A DNA stretch of 5,522 nucleotides from CAZLLV01 sp964560325 (GCA_964560325.1 CAZLLV010000252.1:1-5522), one strand, 5' to 3'. Shown: positions 1 through 5,466, counted from the stretch's first letter. Program-made: numbers and translations. The notes: generated by a model from the sequence alone, not told the origin.

Positions 1-72
1 CACCGGGCCAACAGCGCCCCTCGTCGAGTGCGAATGGAAGGACGACGAACCAGCTTCGATAGGACGACCAGA

Positions 73-102
73 CAAGGACCGGCCGCCAAGTCGGCCGGCT
101 TG
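73..102. other. Strong GC hairpin (bulged stem)
   Basis: Bases 79-85 (CCGGCCG) pair with 92-98 (CGGCCGG) around a six-base loop. After a two-base GA bulge on the left side, CAAG at 73-76 pairs with CTTG at 99-102, giving 11 paired positions. No run of T follows on either strand, so it is not a canonical rho-independent terminator. It overlaps the TGA at 101-103 that closes the possible partial frame from the left edge, which would suit a transcript-end structure. Confidence 0.6.
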
Positions 103-138
103 ACTTAGAGAGGCCTTCTCATGGAAAGGGGTCTGAGG

Positions 139-162
139 CCGCCGAGCCGGCAAGCTCGGTGG
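139..162. other. 9-bp stem hairpin with one G-U pair
   Basis: CCGCCGAGC at 139-147 pairs with GCTCGGTGG at 154-162 across the six-base loop CGGCAA. All nine pairs form if read as plus-strand RNA, with one G-U wobble (141 with 160). On the minus strand that pair would be a C-A mismatch, so the fold slightly favours a plus-strand RNA. No T-run follows. Its closeness to the 73-102 hairpin suggests the whole block is structured. Confidence 0.55.
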
Positions 163-280
163 GAGGGAAAGCCCGTCGAACCGGCGAAGCCGAAGCCAGG
201 CGAGGCCCCCAGCGGACGTGCACCCAGCCGAGCCGTCCCGGAGGGTGCGCCCCCCGCGCCCCGGGCCGTCTGCTCGTTTC

Positions 281-706
281 CTAAATATCGAACACCACGT
301 GCCCGAACCAGCTCCCGTCCTCCTCCTCCCGCACCACCAACCCGTGCCAGGTCACCGCCTTCACATGCACCTTCAGAGGATGCCGCTTCTCGTCGAACCG
401 CTCCCCGAGCGCCTCCGCCGTCAACCGCAACCCCTCCCCGCAATCCTCCACCCGCACCTCCGCCTCCCGAAACAGCAACCCATCGACATCGAACCGGTAC
501 ACCAGCTCCCCCAACCACTCCACCATCAAAGACTCCAGATCCTCCGCCTCCACCTCCAGACCCAGCCCCTCCTCCGCCGCCACCGTCCCAGGATCCGTCA
601 CCGTATCCACGAAAGCCGCCAACGCCTCCGCGAAAAGCGCATTCCGCGAAGACGCCCGCAGCTCCACCGCCACATCCGCCGTGTGATCCAAGAACTGGTA
701 GGGCAT
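281..706 (-). CDS. Archease (RtcB tRNA-ligase cofactor)
   Basis: Archease is a small metal-binding protein that activates the RNA ligase RtcB by promoting its guanylylation, and so supports tRNA splicing or RNA repair. The predicted 141-aa product has the usual family length. It opens with the signature DHTADV (residues 7-12), carries the KAVTWHGL motif (116-123, family form KAVTYHGL), and ends in a hydrophobic strand with the conserved penultimate Asp (D140). These acidic residues correspond to the family's metal site. The start at 706 is chosen because family members usually begin a few residues before DHTADV. It has no visible Shine-Dalgarno. An in-frame ATG at 728-730 would add eight residues (MCRILAGA) and has AGGAGG 12 nt upstream, so it remains possible. 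No rtcB is visible in the window. Codon choice (GNG, GAT, TTG, TCT) differs from the neighbouring genes, which prefer third-position C. Confidence 0.93.
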   Translation of the reverse strand: MPYQFLDHTADVAVELRASSRNALFAEALAAFVDTVTDPGTVAAEEGLGLEVEAEDLESLMVEWLGELVYRFDVDGLLFREAEVRVEDCGEGLRLTAEALGERFDEKRHPLKVHVKAVTWHGLVVREEEDGSWFGHVVFDI

Positions 707-716
707 CGCGCCCGCT

Positions 717-722
717 AGGATA
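717..722 (+). promoter_or_regulatory. Ribosome binding site of adenine deaminase
   Basis: AGGATA lies six bases before the ATG at 729 and is a partial Shine-Dalgarno match. It sits in the 22-bp gap between the divergent archease and adenine deaminase starts. Promoters for both genes must therefore lie inside the other gene's 5' coding region or be very compact. Confidence 0.5.
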
Positions 723-728
723 CGGCAC

Positions 729-2462
729 ATGACCCGAACCGACCTCCTCGCCGTCGCCCGCGGCGACCGCCCGGCCGACACCCTGCTCACCGACGCGCGG
801 CTCGTCAACGTCTTCACCGGCGAGATCGGAGTCACCGAGATCGCCCTCGCAGGCGGCCACGTAGCCGGCGTGGGCCCGGGCTACCGCGCCGACGAGCGGG
901 TCGATCTCGGCGGCCGCTACGTCGTCCCGGGCCTGATCGACGCCCACGTCCACATCGAGAGCTCCCTCGTCCGCCCGGCCGAGTTCGCACGCGCCGTCGT
1001 GCCACGCGGCGTCACCACCGTGGTCACCGACCCGCACGAGATCGCCAACGTGCTCGGGCTCGACGGCATCCGCTTCATGCTGCGCGACTCCGAGCGCGTG
1101 CCGCTCTCGGTGCTGGTCAACGCCTCCTCCTGCGTGCCGGCGACCGACCTCGCGACCGCCGGCGCGGCGCTCGAAGCGAGCGACCTGGCCGAGCTCCTGT
1201 CCGAGGAGCGCCTGCTCGGCCTCGCCGAGGTGATGAACTTCCCCGGCGTGATCGCCGGCGCGCCGTCGGTGATGGCGAAGCTCGATGCGTTCGCCGGCCG
1301 CGTGATCGACGGCCACGCGCCGGGGGTCACCGGAAAGGCCCTCAACGCCTACGTCGCCGCCGGCATCTCGTCCGACCACGAGGCGACGACCCTCGAGGAG
1401 GCGCGCGAGAAGGTGCGGCTCGGCATGACCGTCTTCTTGCGCGAGGCGACCAACGCCCACAACCTGAGGGCCCTCCTGCCGCTGATCGACCGCTGGACCG
1501 AGCCGCACCTCGCCTTCGCCACCGACGATCGGGTGCCGGCGGATCTGCTCGACCAGGGCTCGGTCGACCACATGGTGCGGATGGCGATCGCCCAGGGCGT
1601 GCATCCGATCTCGGCGATCCGCATCGCGACGCTCAACCCGGCTCGGCACTACCGGCTCGACGACCGCGGCGCGATCGCCCCCGGCCGCCGCGCCGACCTG
1701 GTGGTGATCGCCGATCTCGAGCACTTCGAGGCCGAGGAGGTCTGGGTCGCCGGCCGCAAGGTGGCCGAAGGGGGGCGGGCGCTGTTCGAAGCGCCGCCGG
1801 TCGAGGAGGCGGCGGTCGGCGGCACGGTGCGGCTCGCCTCCGGCGGGCTCGACTTCCGCATCCCGGTCGCGGACGGCGCGGGCTCCTCCGCATCGGGCGA
1901 GCCGACGGTGCGCGTGATCCGAGCCATCGCCGACCAGCTCCTGACCGAGCGGCTGGAGATGCCGGCGCGCGTCTCGGACGGCTTCGCGATCGCCGACCCG
2001 GAGCGCGATCTCGCGAAGATCGCGGTGGTCGAGCGGCACTCCGGCTCGGGGAGGATCGGCAAGGGCTTCGTGACCGGCGTCGGCCTCGCCGAGGGGGCGC
2101 TCGCCGGCACCTTCGCGCACGATCACCACAACCTGGTGGTGATCGGCGTCGACGACGAGTCGATGCGCGCGGCGGCCGAGGCGGTGGCCGAGGCGGGCGG
2201 GGGGCTGGCGGCCGCCCGCGGCGGCGAGTTGATGGCGCTCCTGCCGCTGCCGATCGCGGGGCTGATGTCGGCCGAGCCGGTCGAGGCGGTGCGCGAGCGG
2301 ATGGACGAGCTGCTGGCGGCGGCCCGCGAGCTCGGCTCGAAGCTCCACGACCCGTTCATGGCGATGAGCTTCCTGACGCTCGAAGTGATCCCGGCGCTCA
2401 AGATCACCGACCTGGGGCTGGTCGACGTGGAGCGGTTCGAGCGCGTGCCCTTGTTCGTCTGA
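729..2462 (+). CDS. ade: Adenine deaminase
   Basis: This enzyme hydrolyses adenine to hypoxanthine and ammonia (EC 3.5.4.2) in cytosolic purine salvage. The 577-aa product matches the family in length and in motif order. An N-terminal amidohydrolase domain carries GLIDAHVHIESS (68-79, metal-binding H73 and H75), TTVVTDPHEIANVLG (96-110), EVMNFPGVI (167-175), DGHAPG (194-199), the SDHEAT segment (215-220) and ATDDR (264-268). An amidohydrolase return segment GAIAPGRRADLVVI follows at 314-327. The C-terminal Ade domain has FAHDHHNLVVIG (462-473), LPLPIAGLMS (505-514) and MSFLTLEVIPALKIT (546-560), all closely recalling E. coli Ade. One small departure is LREAT at 237-241 where E. coli has IREGS. 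The catalytic metal ligands look intact. It starts divergently from archease and ends stop-to-stop with the minus-strand gene on its right. Confidence 0.97.
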   Translation: MTRTDLLAVARGDRPADTLLTDARLVNVFTGEIGVTEIALAGGHVAGVGPGYRADERVDLGGRYVVPGLIDAHVHIESSLVRPAEFARAVVPRGVTTVVTDPHEIANVLGLDGIRFMLRDSERVPLSVLVNASSCVPATDLATAGAALEASDLAELLSEERLLGLAEVMNFPGVIAGAPSVMAKLDAFAGRVIDGHAPGVTGKALNAYVAAGISSDHEATTLEEAREKVRLGMTVFLREATNAHNLRALLPLIDRWTEPHLAFATDDRVPADLLDQGSVDHMVRMAIAQGVHPISAIRIATLNPARHYRLDDRGAIAPGRRADLVVIADLEHFEAEEVWVAGRKVAEGGRALFEAPPVEEAAVGGTVRLASGGLDFRIPVADGAGSSASGEPTVRVIRAIADQLLTERLEMPARVSDGFAIADPERDLAKIAVVERHSGSGRIGKGFVTGVGLAEGALAGTFAHDHHNLVVIGVDDESMRAAAEAVAEAGGGLAAARGGELMALLPLPIAGLMSAEPVEAVRERMDELLAAARELGSKLHDPFMAMSFLTLEVIPALKITDLGLVDVERFERVPLFV

Positions 2463-3152
2463 TCACCGAAACGACCGGGCGATGCGGAAGCCGGCGTCGT
2501 CGAACCAGGCGTCGGGCGGCTCGGCGCGGCGCGCGGAGCAACCGATCTCCCGGAGCGGCTCGCGAAACGAGCCGCCGCGCAAGACCCGGGGCACGTCGTC
2601 CGGCTCGCCGTCGCGCACCGGCTCCTCGCCTTCGAGCGGGTACGGCCGGTAGACCGAGCCGGTCCACTCCCACACGCCCCCGAGCATCGCGTGCAGGCCG
2701 AAGCCGTTGGTCGGCTTCGCGTCGAGCGCCGGCACCCGGACGCCGCCGCCGCTGTTGCCCCGGTGCCAGGCGAGCTCGTCGGTCCGCCCGCCACCGTCCT
2801 CGGCGCCGCGGCAGGCGTGCTCCCACTCGATCTCGGTCGGCAACCGGATCGGCTTCCTCGCCACCTCGGCGTACCAGGAGCAGTACTCCGCCGCGTCGTA
2901 CCAGGAGACCCCCACCGCCGGGTCGCGGTCGCCGGGCGACACCGGCGCTCGCTCGAAGCCGGGATCGAACGCCTCGAACTGCTCGTTGGTCACCGGCAGC
3001 TTGCTCAGATAGAACGGCTCGACGGCCGCGGTGAAGGCGGGCTCGGCGTCGCTCCCGGTGCCCGGGCCGGTCCCGCCCACGTGCGCCTCCCCTCCCGGGA
3101 TCAGCCAGAGGATCGGCCGGGGGTAGGCGGTGTAGTACTTCCTCTCAGGCAC
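2463..3152 (-). CDS. FGE-sulfatase (SUMF1-like) domain protein
   Basis: The 229-aa product is essentially a single formylglycine-generating-enzyme/sulfatase-modifying-factor fold. Family landmarks in order are WLIPGGEAHVGG (16-27), LPVTNEQFEAF (52-62), VGVSWYDAAEYCSWY (80-94), RLPTEIEWEHACRG (103-116), NGFGLHAMLGGVWEW (149-163), RVLRGGSF (189-196) and the terminal GFRIARSFR (221-229). True FGE uses two cysteines after the RGGS motif. Here only one is present (C205, in GCSARR), and the segment just after RGGSF is REPLRE. Classic sulfatase activation is therefore doubtful; many family members are binding or unrelated catalytic modules. No signal peptide or membrane helix is seen, and no sulfatase is in the window. 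The start is GTG at 3150-3152, placed just before the domain; a weak AGGGAA lies about 13 nt upstream. Its stop abuts that of adenine deaminase. Confidence 0.9.
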   Translation of the reverse strand: MPERKYYTAYPRPILWLIPGGEAHVGGTGPGTGSDAEPAFTAAVEPFYLSKLPVTNEQFEAFDPGFERAPVSPGDRDPAVGVSWYDAAEYCSWYAEVARKPIRLPTEIEWEHACRGAEDGGGRTDELAWHRGNSGGGVRVPALDAKPTNGFGLHAMLGGVWEWTGSVYRPYPLEGEEPVRDGEPDDVPRVLRGGSFREPLREIGCSARRAEPPDAWFDDAGFRIARSFR

Positions 3153-3189
3153 GGTTATTGCTCATTTCCCTGGAGAAGACAACCAGTCG

Positions 3190-3220
3190 CCGCGGCTTCG
3201 GGGGACACTCCCTTCCGCGG
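3190..3220. other. Bulged hairpin in divergent spacer
   Basis: CCGCGG at 3190-3195 pairs with the identical palindrome at 3215-3220. After a four-base CTTC bulge, GGGGGA (3200-3205) pairs with TCCCTT (3209-3214), including two G-U pairs, closing on a CAC loop. It lies 38 bp upstream of the ATG at 3259. It could be an operator with two CCGCGG half-sites 25 bp apart or a 5' leader structure; no T-run marks it as a terminator. Confidence 0.5.
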
Positions 3221-3248
3221 TTCTGATGCACGAGATCTCTGAACACAT

Positions 3249-3253
3249 GGAGG
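3249..3253 (+). promoter_or_regulatory. Ribosome binding site deciding the DUF2188 gene start
   Basis: GGAGG lies five bases before the ATG at 3259. This strong site selects that ATG over the in-frame ATGs at 3226 and 3247, which have no comparable site. Confidence 0.8.
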
Positions 3254-3258
3254 GAATC

Positions 3259-3885
3259 ATGGCTACGAACAAGACCGACGGCAATACGAACAAGCCGAAG
3301 ACGAAGACGACGACCATCTCGACCCCCAAGACCGGCTCCTCGCAGAGCGCTTCGACCCAGAAGCCGACGACCAAGTCGAGCACGCCCGCGAAGACCGGCG
3401 CCAAGAAGCCGGCGAAGCCGACCACGACCCGGTCGGCGAGCAGCGCGGCGGCCTCGAAGCGGGCGCCATCGACGTCCTCCGGCGCGAAGTCCTCGTCCAA
3501 GGGCTCTTCGCAGTCGACGACGGAGAAGGCGAAGCAGGTCGCCGCGAAGGCCAAGAACGCCGCGTCCGGCAAGGGCAAGATCCTCGCCGCCACCGCCGGC
3601 GTGGCCGCCGCCGCGGCCGCCGCGAGCGTCGCCTATTTCCGCGGCACCCGGGGCGGCAGCGCCAAGGACGACGGGCGCAATGTCTACCACATCCTCCCCG
3701 GCGACGAGGGCTGGCAGGTGAAGGGCGCCGGCAGCAGCAGCGCGGTCAGCAGCCACTCGACGAAGAAGGAGGCGCTGTCGGCGGCGCGCGACCTCGCGCA
3801 CAGCAAGGTCCCGAGCCAGCTCGTCGTGCACAAGTCGGACGGCACGATCCAGGAGAGCTGGAGCTACGACGCCGAGACGAACTGA
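3259..3885 (+). CDS. H1-like tail + DUF2188 protein
   Basis: The 208-aa product has three parts. Residues 1-106 are low-complexity and very rich in Lys, Ser, Thr, Ala and Pro, like the basic tails of histone-H1-like bacterial proteins. Residues 108-127 are an Ala/Val-rich hydrophobic stretch (ILAATAGVAAAAAAASVAYF) followed by FRGTR, long enough for one membrane helix but also compatible with an Ala-rich linker helix. Residues 141-203 form a DUF2188-like domain: NVYHILPGDEGWQVK, then the KKEALSAARDLA helix, LVVHKSDGTIQESWSY and a short tail. DUF2188 is a small domain of unknown function. The start is set by GGAGG five bases upstream. The gene is divergent from the SUMF1-like gene and ends one base before the coxB stop on the other strand. 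A nucleoid-associated or membrane-anchored role can only be guessed at. Confidence 0.85.
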   Translation: MATNKTDGNTNKPKTKTTTISTPKTGSSQSASTQKPTTKSSTPAKTGAKKPAKPTTTRSASSAAASKRAPSTSSGAKSSSKGSSQSTTEKAKQVAAKAKNAASGKGKILAATAGVAAAAAAASVAYFRGTRGGSAKDDGRNVYHILPGDEGWQVKGAGSSSAVSSHSTKKEALSAARDLAHSKVPSQLVVHKSDGTIQESWSYDAETN

Positions 3886-3886
3886 C

Positions 3887-4687
3887 TCAGTTCCAGAACG
3901 AGTCCACGCCGCCGGCGACCGGGGCCTTGCTCGCCAGCCAGGCCTCGAACTCCTCCGGCTCCTGCACCGTCAGGAAGCCGCGCATGCGGTAGTGCCCGAG
4001 CCCGCAGAGCTGGGCGCAGGCGATCTCGTACTGGTAGTCGTCCTGCCCGGTCCGCTCGCGCATCTCCGCCGTCGTCACGGTGGGGACGAAGTGGACCGGG
4101 ATCTCCATCCCGGGCATCGAGTCCTGCTTGACCCGCAGCTCGTTGAGCATGAAGCTGTGGATCACGTCCTTCGACGACAGGTAGACGATCACCGGCGTAT
4201 CGACCGGCAGGTTGAGCTGGTTGATCGTGGTCACGTCGTCGGCCGCGGCCGGGTCGCTCCGGTCGAGCCCGAGCGGGTTCGTCTGCTGGTCGACGAGCGT
4301 CGCGGCGGCGCGGCCGAAGACGCCGTCCGGCCCCGGGTAGTGCACGTTCCACGCGAACTGCTCCCCGACCACCCGCACCTCGACCGCCTCGTCCTGGGCG
4401 GGGAACGCGTCGACGCGCTCGTACCAGAACGGGATCGAGAAGACGACCAGGAGCACCGCCTCGGCGAGCGCCACGCCACCCTCGGCGTACTTCGAGATGT
4501 TGGTCTGTGCGCCGCGGTAGGTCGCGACCGGGTTGCGCCGCCGGTTGAAGCGCACCAGCATGTAGACGAAGAGCGCGCTCCAGCCGACGAACAGGATGGC
4601 CATCAGCCAGTGGACGTAGCTCATGAGCCGGTCGAGCTCCGCCCCTTGGGCCGAGGCCAGCTCCGGCATACCGAGGAATTCGAGCAT
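3887..4687 (-). CDS. coxB: Cytochrome c oxidase subunit II (CuA)
   Basis: Subunit II accepts electrons from cytochrome c at the binuclear CuA centre and passes them to subunit I of the terminal oxidase. The 266-aa product has two membrane helices (about 23-47 and 70-89), then a periplasmic cupredoxin domain. That domain has the aromatic entry segment FAWNVHYPGPDG (111-122), H177 in VIHSF, and the CuA loop C224-AQL-C228-GLG-H232-YR-M235. All CuA side-chain ligands are present. The residue that binds through its backbone carbonyl is Gln226 rather than the commoner Glu, as in Thermus ba3 oxidase. There is no fused cytochrome c domain, so an aa3-like soluble or separate donor is expected. The ATG at 4687 is preceded by GGAG at a ten-base spacing; the longer open frame reads back into the gene before it. 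This is the last gene of the operon. Confidence 0.97.
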   Translation of the reverse strand: MLEFLGMPELASAQGAELDRLMSYVHWLMAILFVGWSALFVYMLVRFNRRRNPVATYRGAQTNISKYAEGGVALAEAVLLVVFSIPFWYERVDAFPAQDEAVEVRVVGEQFAWNVHYPGPDGVFGRAAATLVDQQTNPLGLDRSDPAAADDVTTINQLNLPVDTPVIVYLSSKDVIHSFMLNELRVKQDSMPGMEIPVHFVPTVTTAEMRERTGQDDYQYEIACAQLCGLGHYRMRGFLTVQEPEEFEAWLASKAPVAGGVDSFWN

Positions 4688-4703
4688 CGGTTCGTCTCTC
4701 CGT

Positions 4704-4964
4704 TCAGGCTCGCTCCGGCGGGACCGAGTGCAGCCCCCGCCGAGGATCCATGTTCTTGCGCACGTGGCGCCGGACGAGGAGCACCGCTCCCACGCCGCCA
4801 CCGATCAACAGGTAGACCAGCCCGCCCAGGAAGACCACCGACAGCTTGGCGCCGTCGATCATCGACCCGCTCGCCTCGCCGTAGCAGACCGGACAGGCGA
4901 AGGCCGGAGCGGCGGCCAGCCAGCCGACGACCAGAGCCGCGATCGTCTGGAGTCTCTTTCTCAT
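4704..4964 (-). CDS. Small exported CPVCYG membrane protein
   Basis: The 86-aa product has a signal peptide (MRKR, a hydrophobic core, cleavage probably after AFA at 21-23). The mature protein would begin directly with CPVCYG (C24, C27), then EASGSMIDGAKLS, one membrane helix (about 43-64) and a basic cytosolic tail. F22 at the -2 position argues against a lipoprotein. The CxxC lacks a following His, so it is not a c-type heme site; it could bind copper or form a disulfide on the periplasmic side. I recall similar short C-x-V-C-Y-G proteins near oxidase genes in other bacteria, with no known function. Its ATG overlaps the stop of the gene before it (ATGA), pointing to translational coupling, and coxB follows after 16 bp. 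The longer open frame upstream is a shadow of subunit IV and the 65-aa gene. A role in oxidase assembly is inference. Confidence 0.85.
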   Translation of the reverse strand: MRKRLQTIAALVVGWLAAAPAFACPVCYGEASGSMIDGAKLSVVFLGGLVYLLIGGGVGAVLLVRRHVRKNMDPRRGLHSVPPERA

Positions 4965-5158
4965 AGGTAGCTCACGTCCTTCATCTTCCGCACGAACTTC
5001 ACCAGGTAGACCACCAGCGCCGCCGCCGCAACCGCCGCGATCCCGCCCAGGACGCGCTCCCACGTCCCGCCCGAGACGGTCCACCCCCACACCGCCACCC
5101 AGGCCGACAGCCCGATCGACACGACGATGAACACCACGTGGAACGCCTTGAGCGACAT
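4961..5158 (-). CDS. Small two-helix membrane protein in cox operon
   Basis: The 65-aa product begins MSLKAFHVVFIVVS and has two predicted membrane helices (about 6-26 and 35-54) joined by a short loop with TWER, then a basic tail VKFVRKMKDVSYL. By the positive-inside rule both ends are probably cytosolic. I do not recognise a named family, though short proteins starting with a similar SLKxFHxVFI segment are familiar to me from other cox clusters. It lies six bases after subunit IV and overlaps the next gene by four bases (ATGA). No good Shine-Dalgarno precedes its ATG, so translation is probably coupled to subunit IV. It may be an accessory subunit or assembly factor of the oxidase; this is inferred from position only. 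Confidence 0.82.
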   Translation of the reverse strand: MSLKAFHVVFIVVSIGLSAWVAVWGWTVSGGTWERVLGGIAAVAAAALVVYLVKFVRKMKDVSYL

Positions 5159-5164
5159 GCGGAT

Positions 5165-5461
5165 CTAGAGCGAGATCTCGTCCAGGTTGGTCAGCACCGG
5201 CCCCAGGAGGACGGCGAGGAAGAAGACCACGGTGAAGATCAGGACGATGTAGATCAGCTTCTTCTCCGAGATCAGGTGCATGAAGTAGCACGCCACCAGG
5301 CTCCCCTTCACCAACGCCACCGCCAGCGCCAGCGCGACCGCGGGGCCGGTCGAGAGGTCGAGGTACGACACCGCCACCGTGACGACGGTGAGCACCATCA
5401 GGGCCACGAAGACCATGATGTAGGTTCTGACGTGCTTGTCGATGTCCGCGTGATCCGCCAC
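5165..5461 (-). CDS. coxD: Cytochrome c oxidase subunit IV (caa3-type)
   Basis: This is the small prokaryotic subunit IV of heme-copper oxidases, a three-helix integral membrane protein that stabilises the complex. The 98-aa product shows the family pattern: a short polar start (MADHADIDKHVRTY), helix 1 (about 14-35), helix 2 ending in LVKGSLVACYFMHL (50-63), then SEKKLIY and helix 3 (about 69-91). I choose the GTG at 5459-5461 because AAGGAG lies five bases before it. A GTG two codons earlier (5465-5467, with GAGG five bases upstream) is also possible and would add two residues. It follows the coxC stop by 13 bp. Confidence 0.92.
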   Translation of the reverse strand: MADHADIDKHVRTYIMVFVALMVLTVVTVAVSYLDLSTGPAVALALAVALVKGSLVACYFMHLISEKKLIYIVLIFTVVFFLAVLLGPVLTNLDEISL

Positions 5462-5466
5462 GTTCA

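Larger units (their letters stand above)
1..280. other. Gene-free, hairpin-rich left end
   Basis: No convincing gene lies here. A plus-strand frame is open from base 2 to a TGA at 101-103 and could be the last 33 codons of a gene cut by the window edge, but the peptide (it contains VECEWKDDE) is not one I recognise. From about 70 onward the sequence is dominated by inverted repeats (hairpins at 73-102 and 139-162, a smaller arm pair at 220-225 with 243-248) and by a GAAGCC tandem pair near 186-196. No T-run follows any hairpin, so none is a standard intrinsic terminator. A plus-strand frame opening with ATG at 121 runs on through archease but looks like a shadow frame. The block could be a structured RNA, the 3' region of the archease transcript, or an interspersed repeat; the sequence alone does not decide. 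Confidence 0.5.
3153..3258. promoter_or_regulatory. Divergent intergenic region
   Basis: These 106 bp lie between the start of the SUMF1-like gene (minus) and that of the DUF2188 gene (plus), so both promoters should be here. I could not pick out convincing -35/-10 boxes on either strand. The region contains a bulged hairpin (3190-3220) and an 8-bp palindrome GAGATCTC (3232-3239), either of which could serve as an operator or leader structure. Confidence 0.5.

Noticed and set aside
2..103. Possible C-terminal end of a plus-strand gene at the left edge
   Set aside because: A short open frame ends in TGA at 101-103, but the 33-residue peptide is unrecognised and too short to support a call.
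160..215. Resemblance to cobalamin riboswitch or RNase P motifs (GAGGGAAAGCCC, GAAGCCAGGCGAGG)
   Set aside because: Only short fragments match. The ordered set of conserved elements is missing, and no cobalamin gene or vitamin-related transport gene follows.
121..732. Plus-strand open frame across the left block and archease
   Set aside because: From 290 on it is a Pro/Arg-rich shadow of archease with no recognisable domain. Only the 121-280 part is outside a known gene, and there hairpins explain the sequence better.
105..2348. Very long minus-strand open frame (747 codons)
   Set aside because: It lies antisense to adenine deaminase and in a different frame from archease. Its His/Arg/Asp/Gly-rich translation has no domain and is what GC-rich antisense coding produces.
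3145..3831. Minus-strand frame opposite the DUF2188 gene
   Set aside because: Arg/Gly/Leu-rich shadow of a well-supported gene. Its last codons (MSNNRA) sit just before the SUMF1-like GTG and were considered as a leader peptide, but no ribosome site supports one.
4704..4964. CPVC as a c-type heme site or lipoprotein cysteine
   Set aside because: No His follows the second Cys, so CxxCH is absent, and the residues before C24 (A-F-A) are a poor lipobox.
3992..4966. Plus-strand frame opposite coxB and the CPVCYG gene
   Set aside because: His/Arg/Val-rich shadow with no domain, opposite genes with intact motifs.
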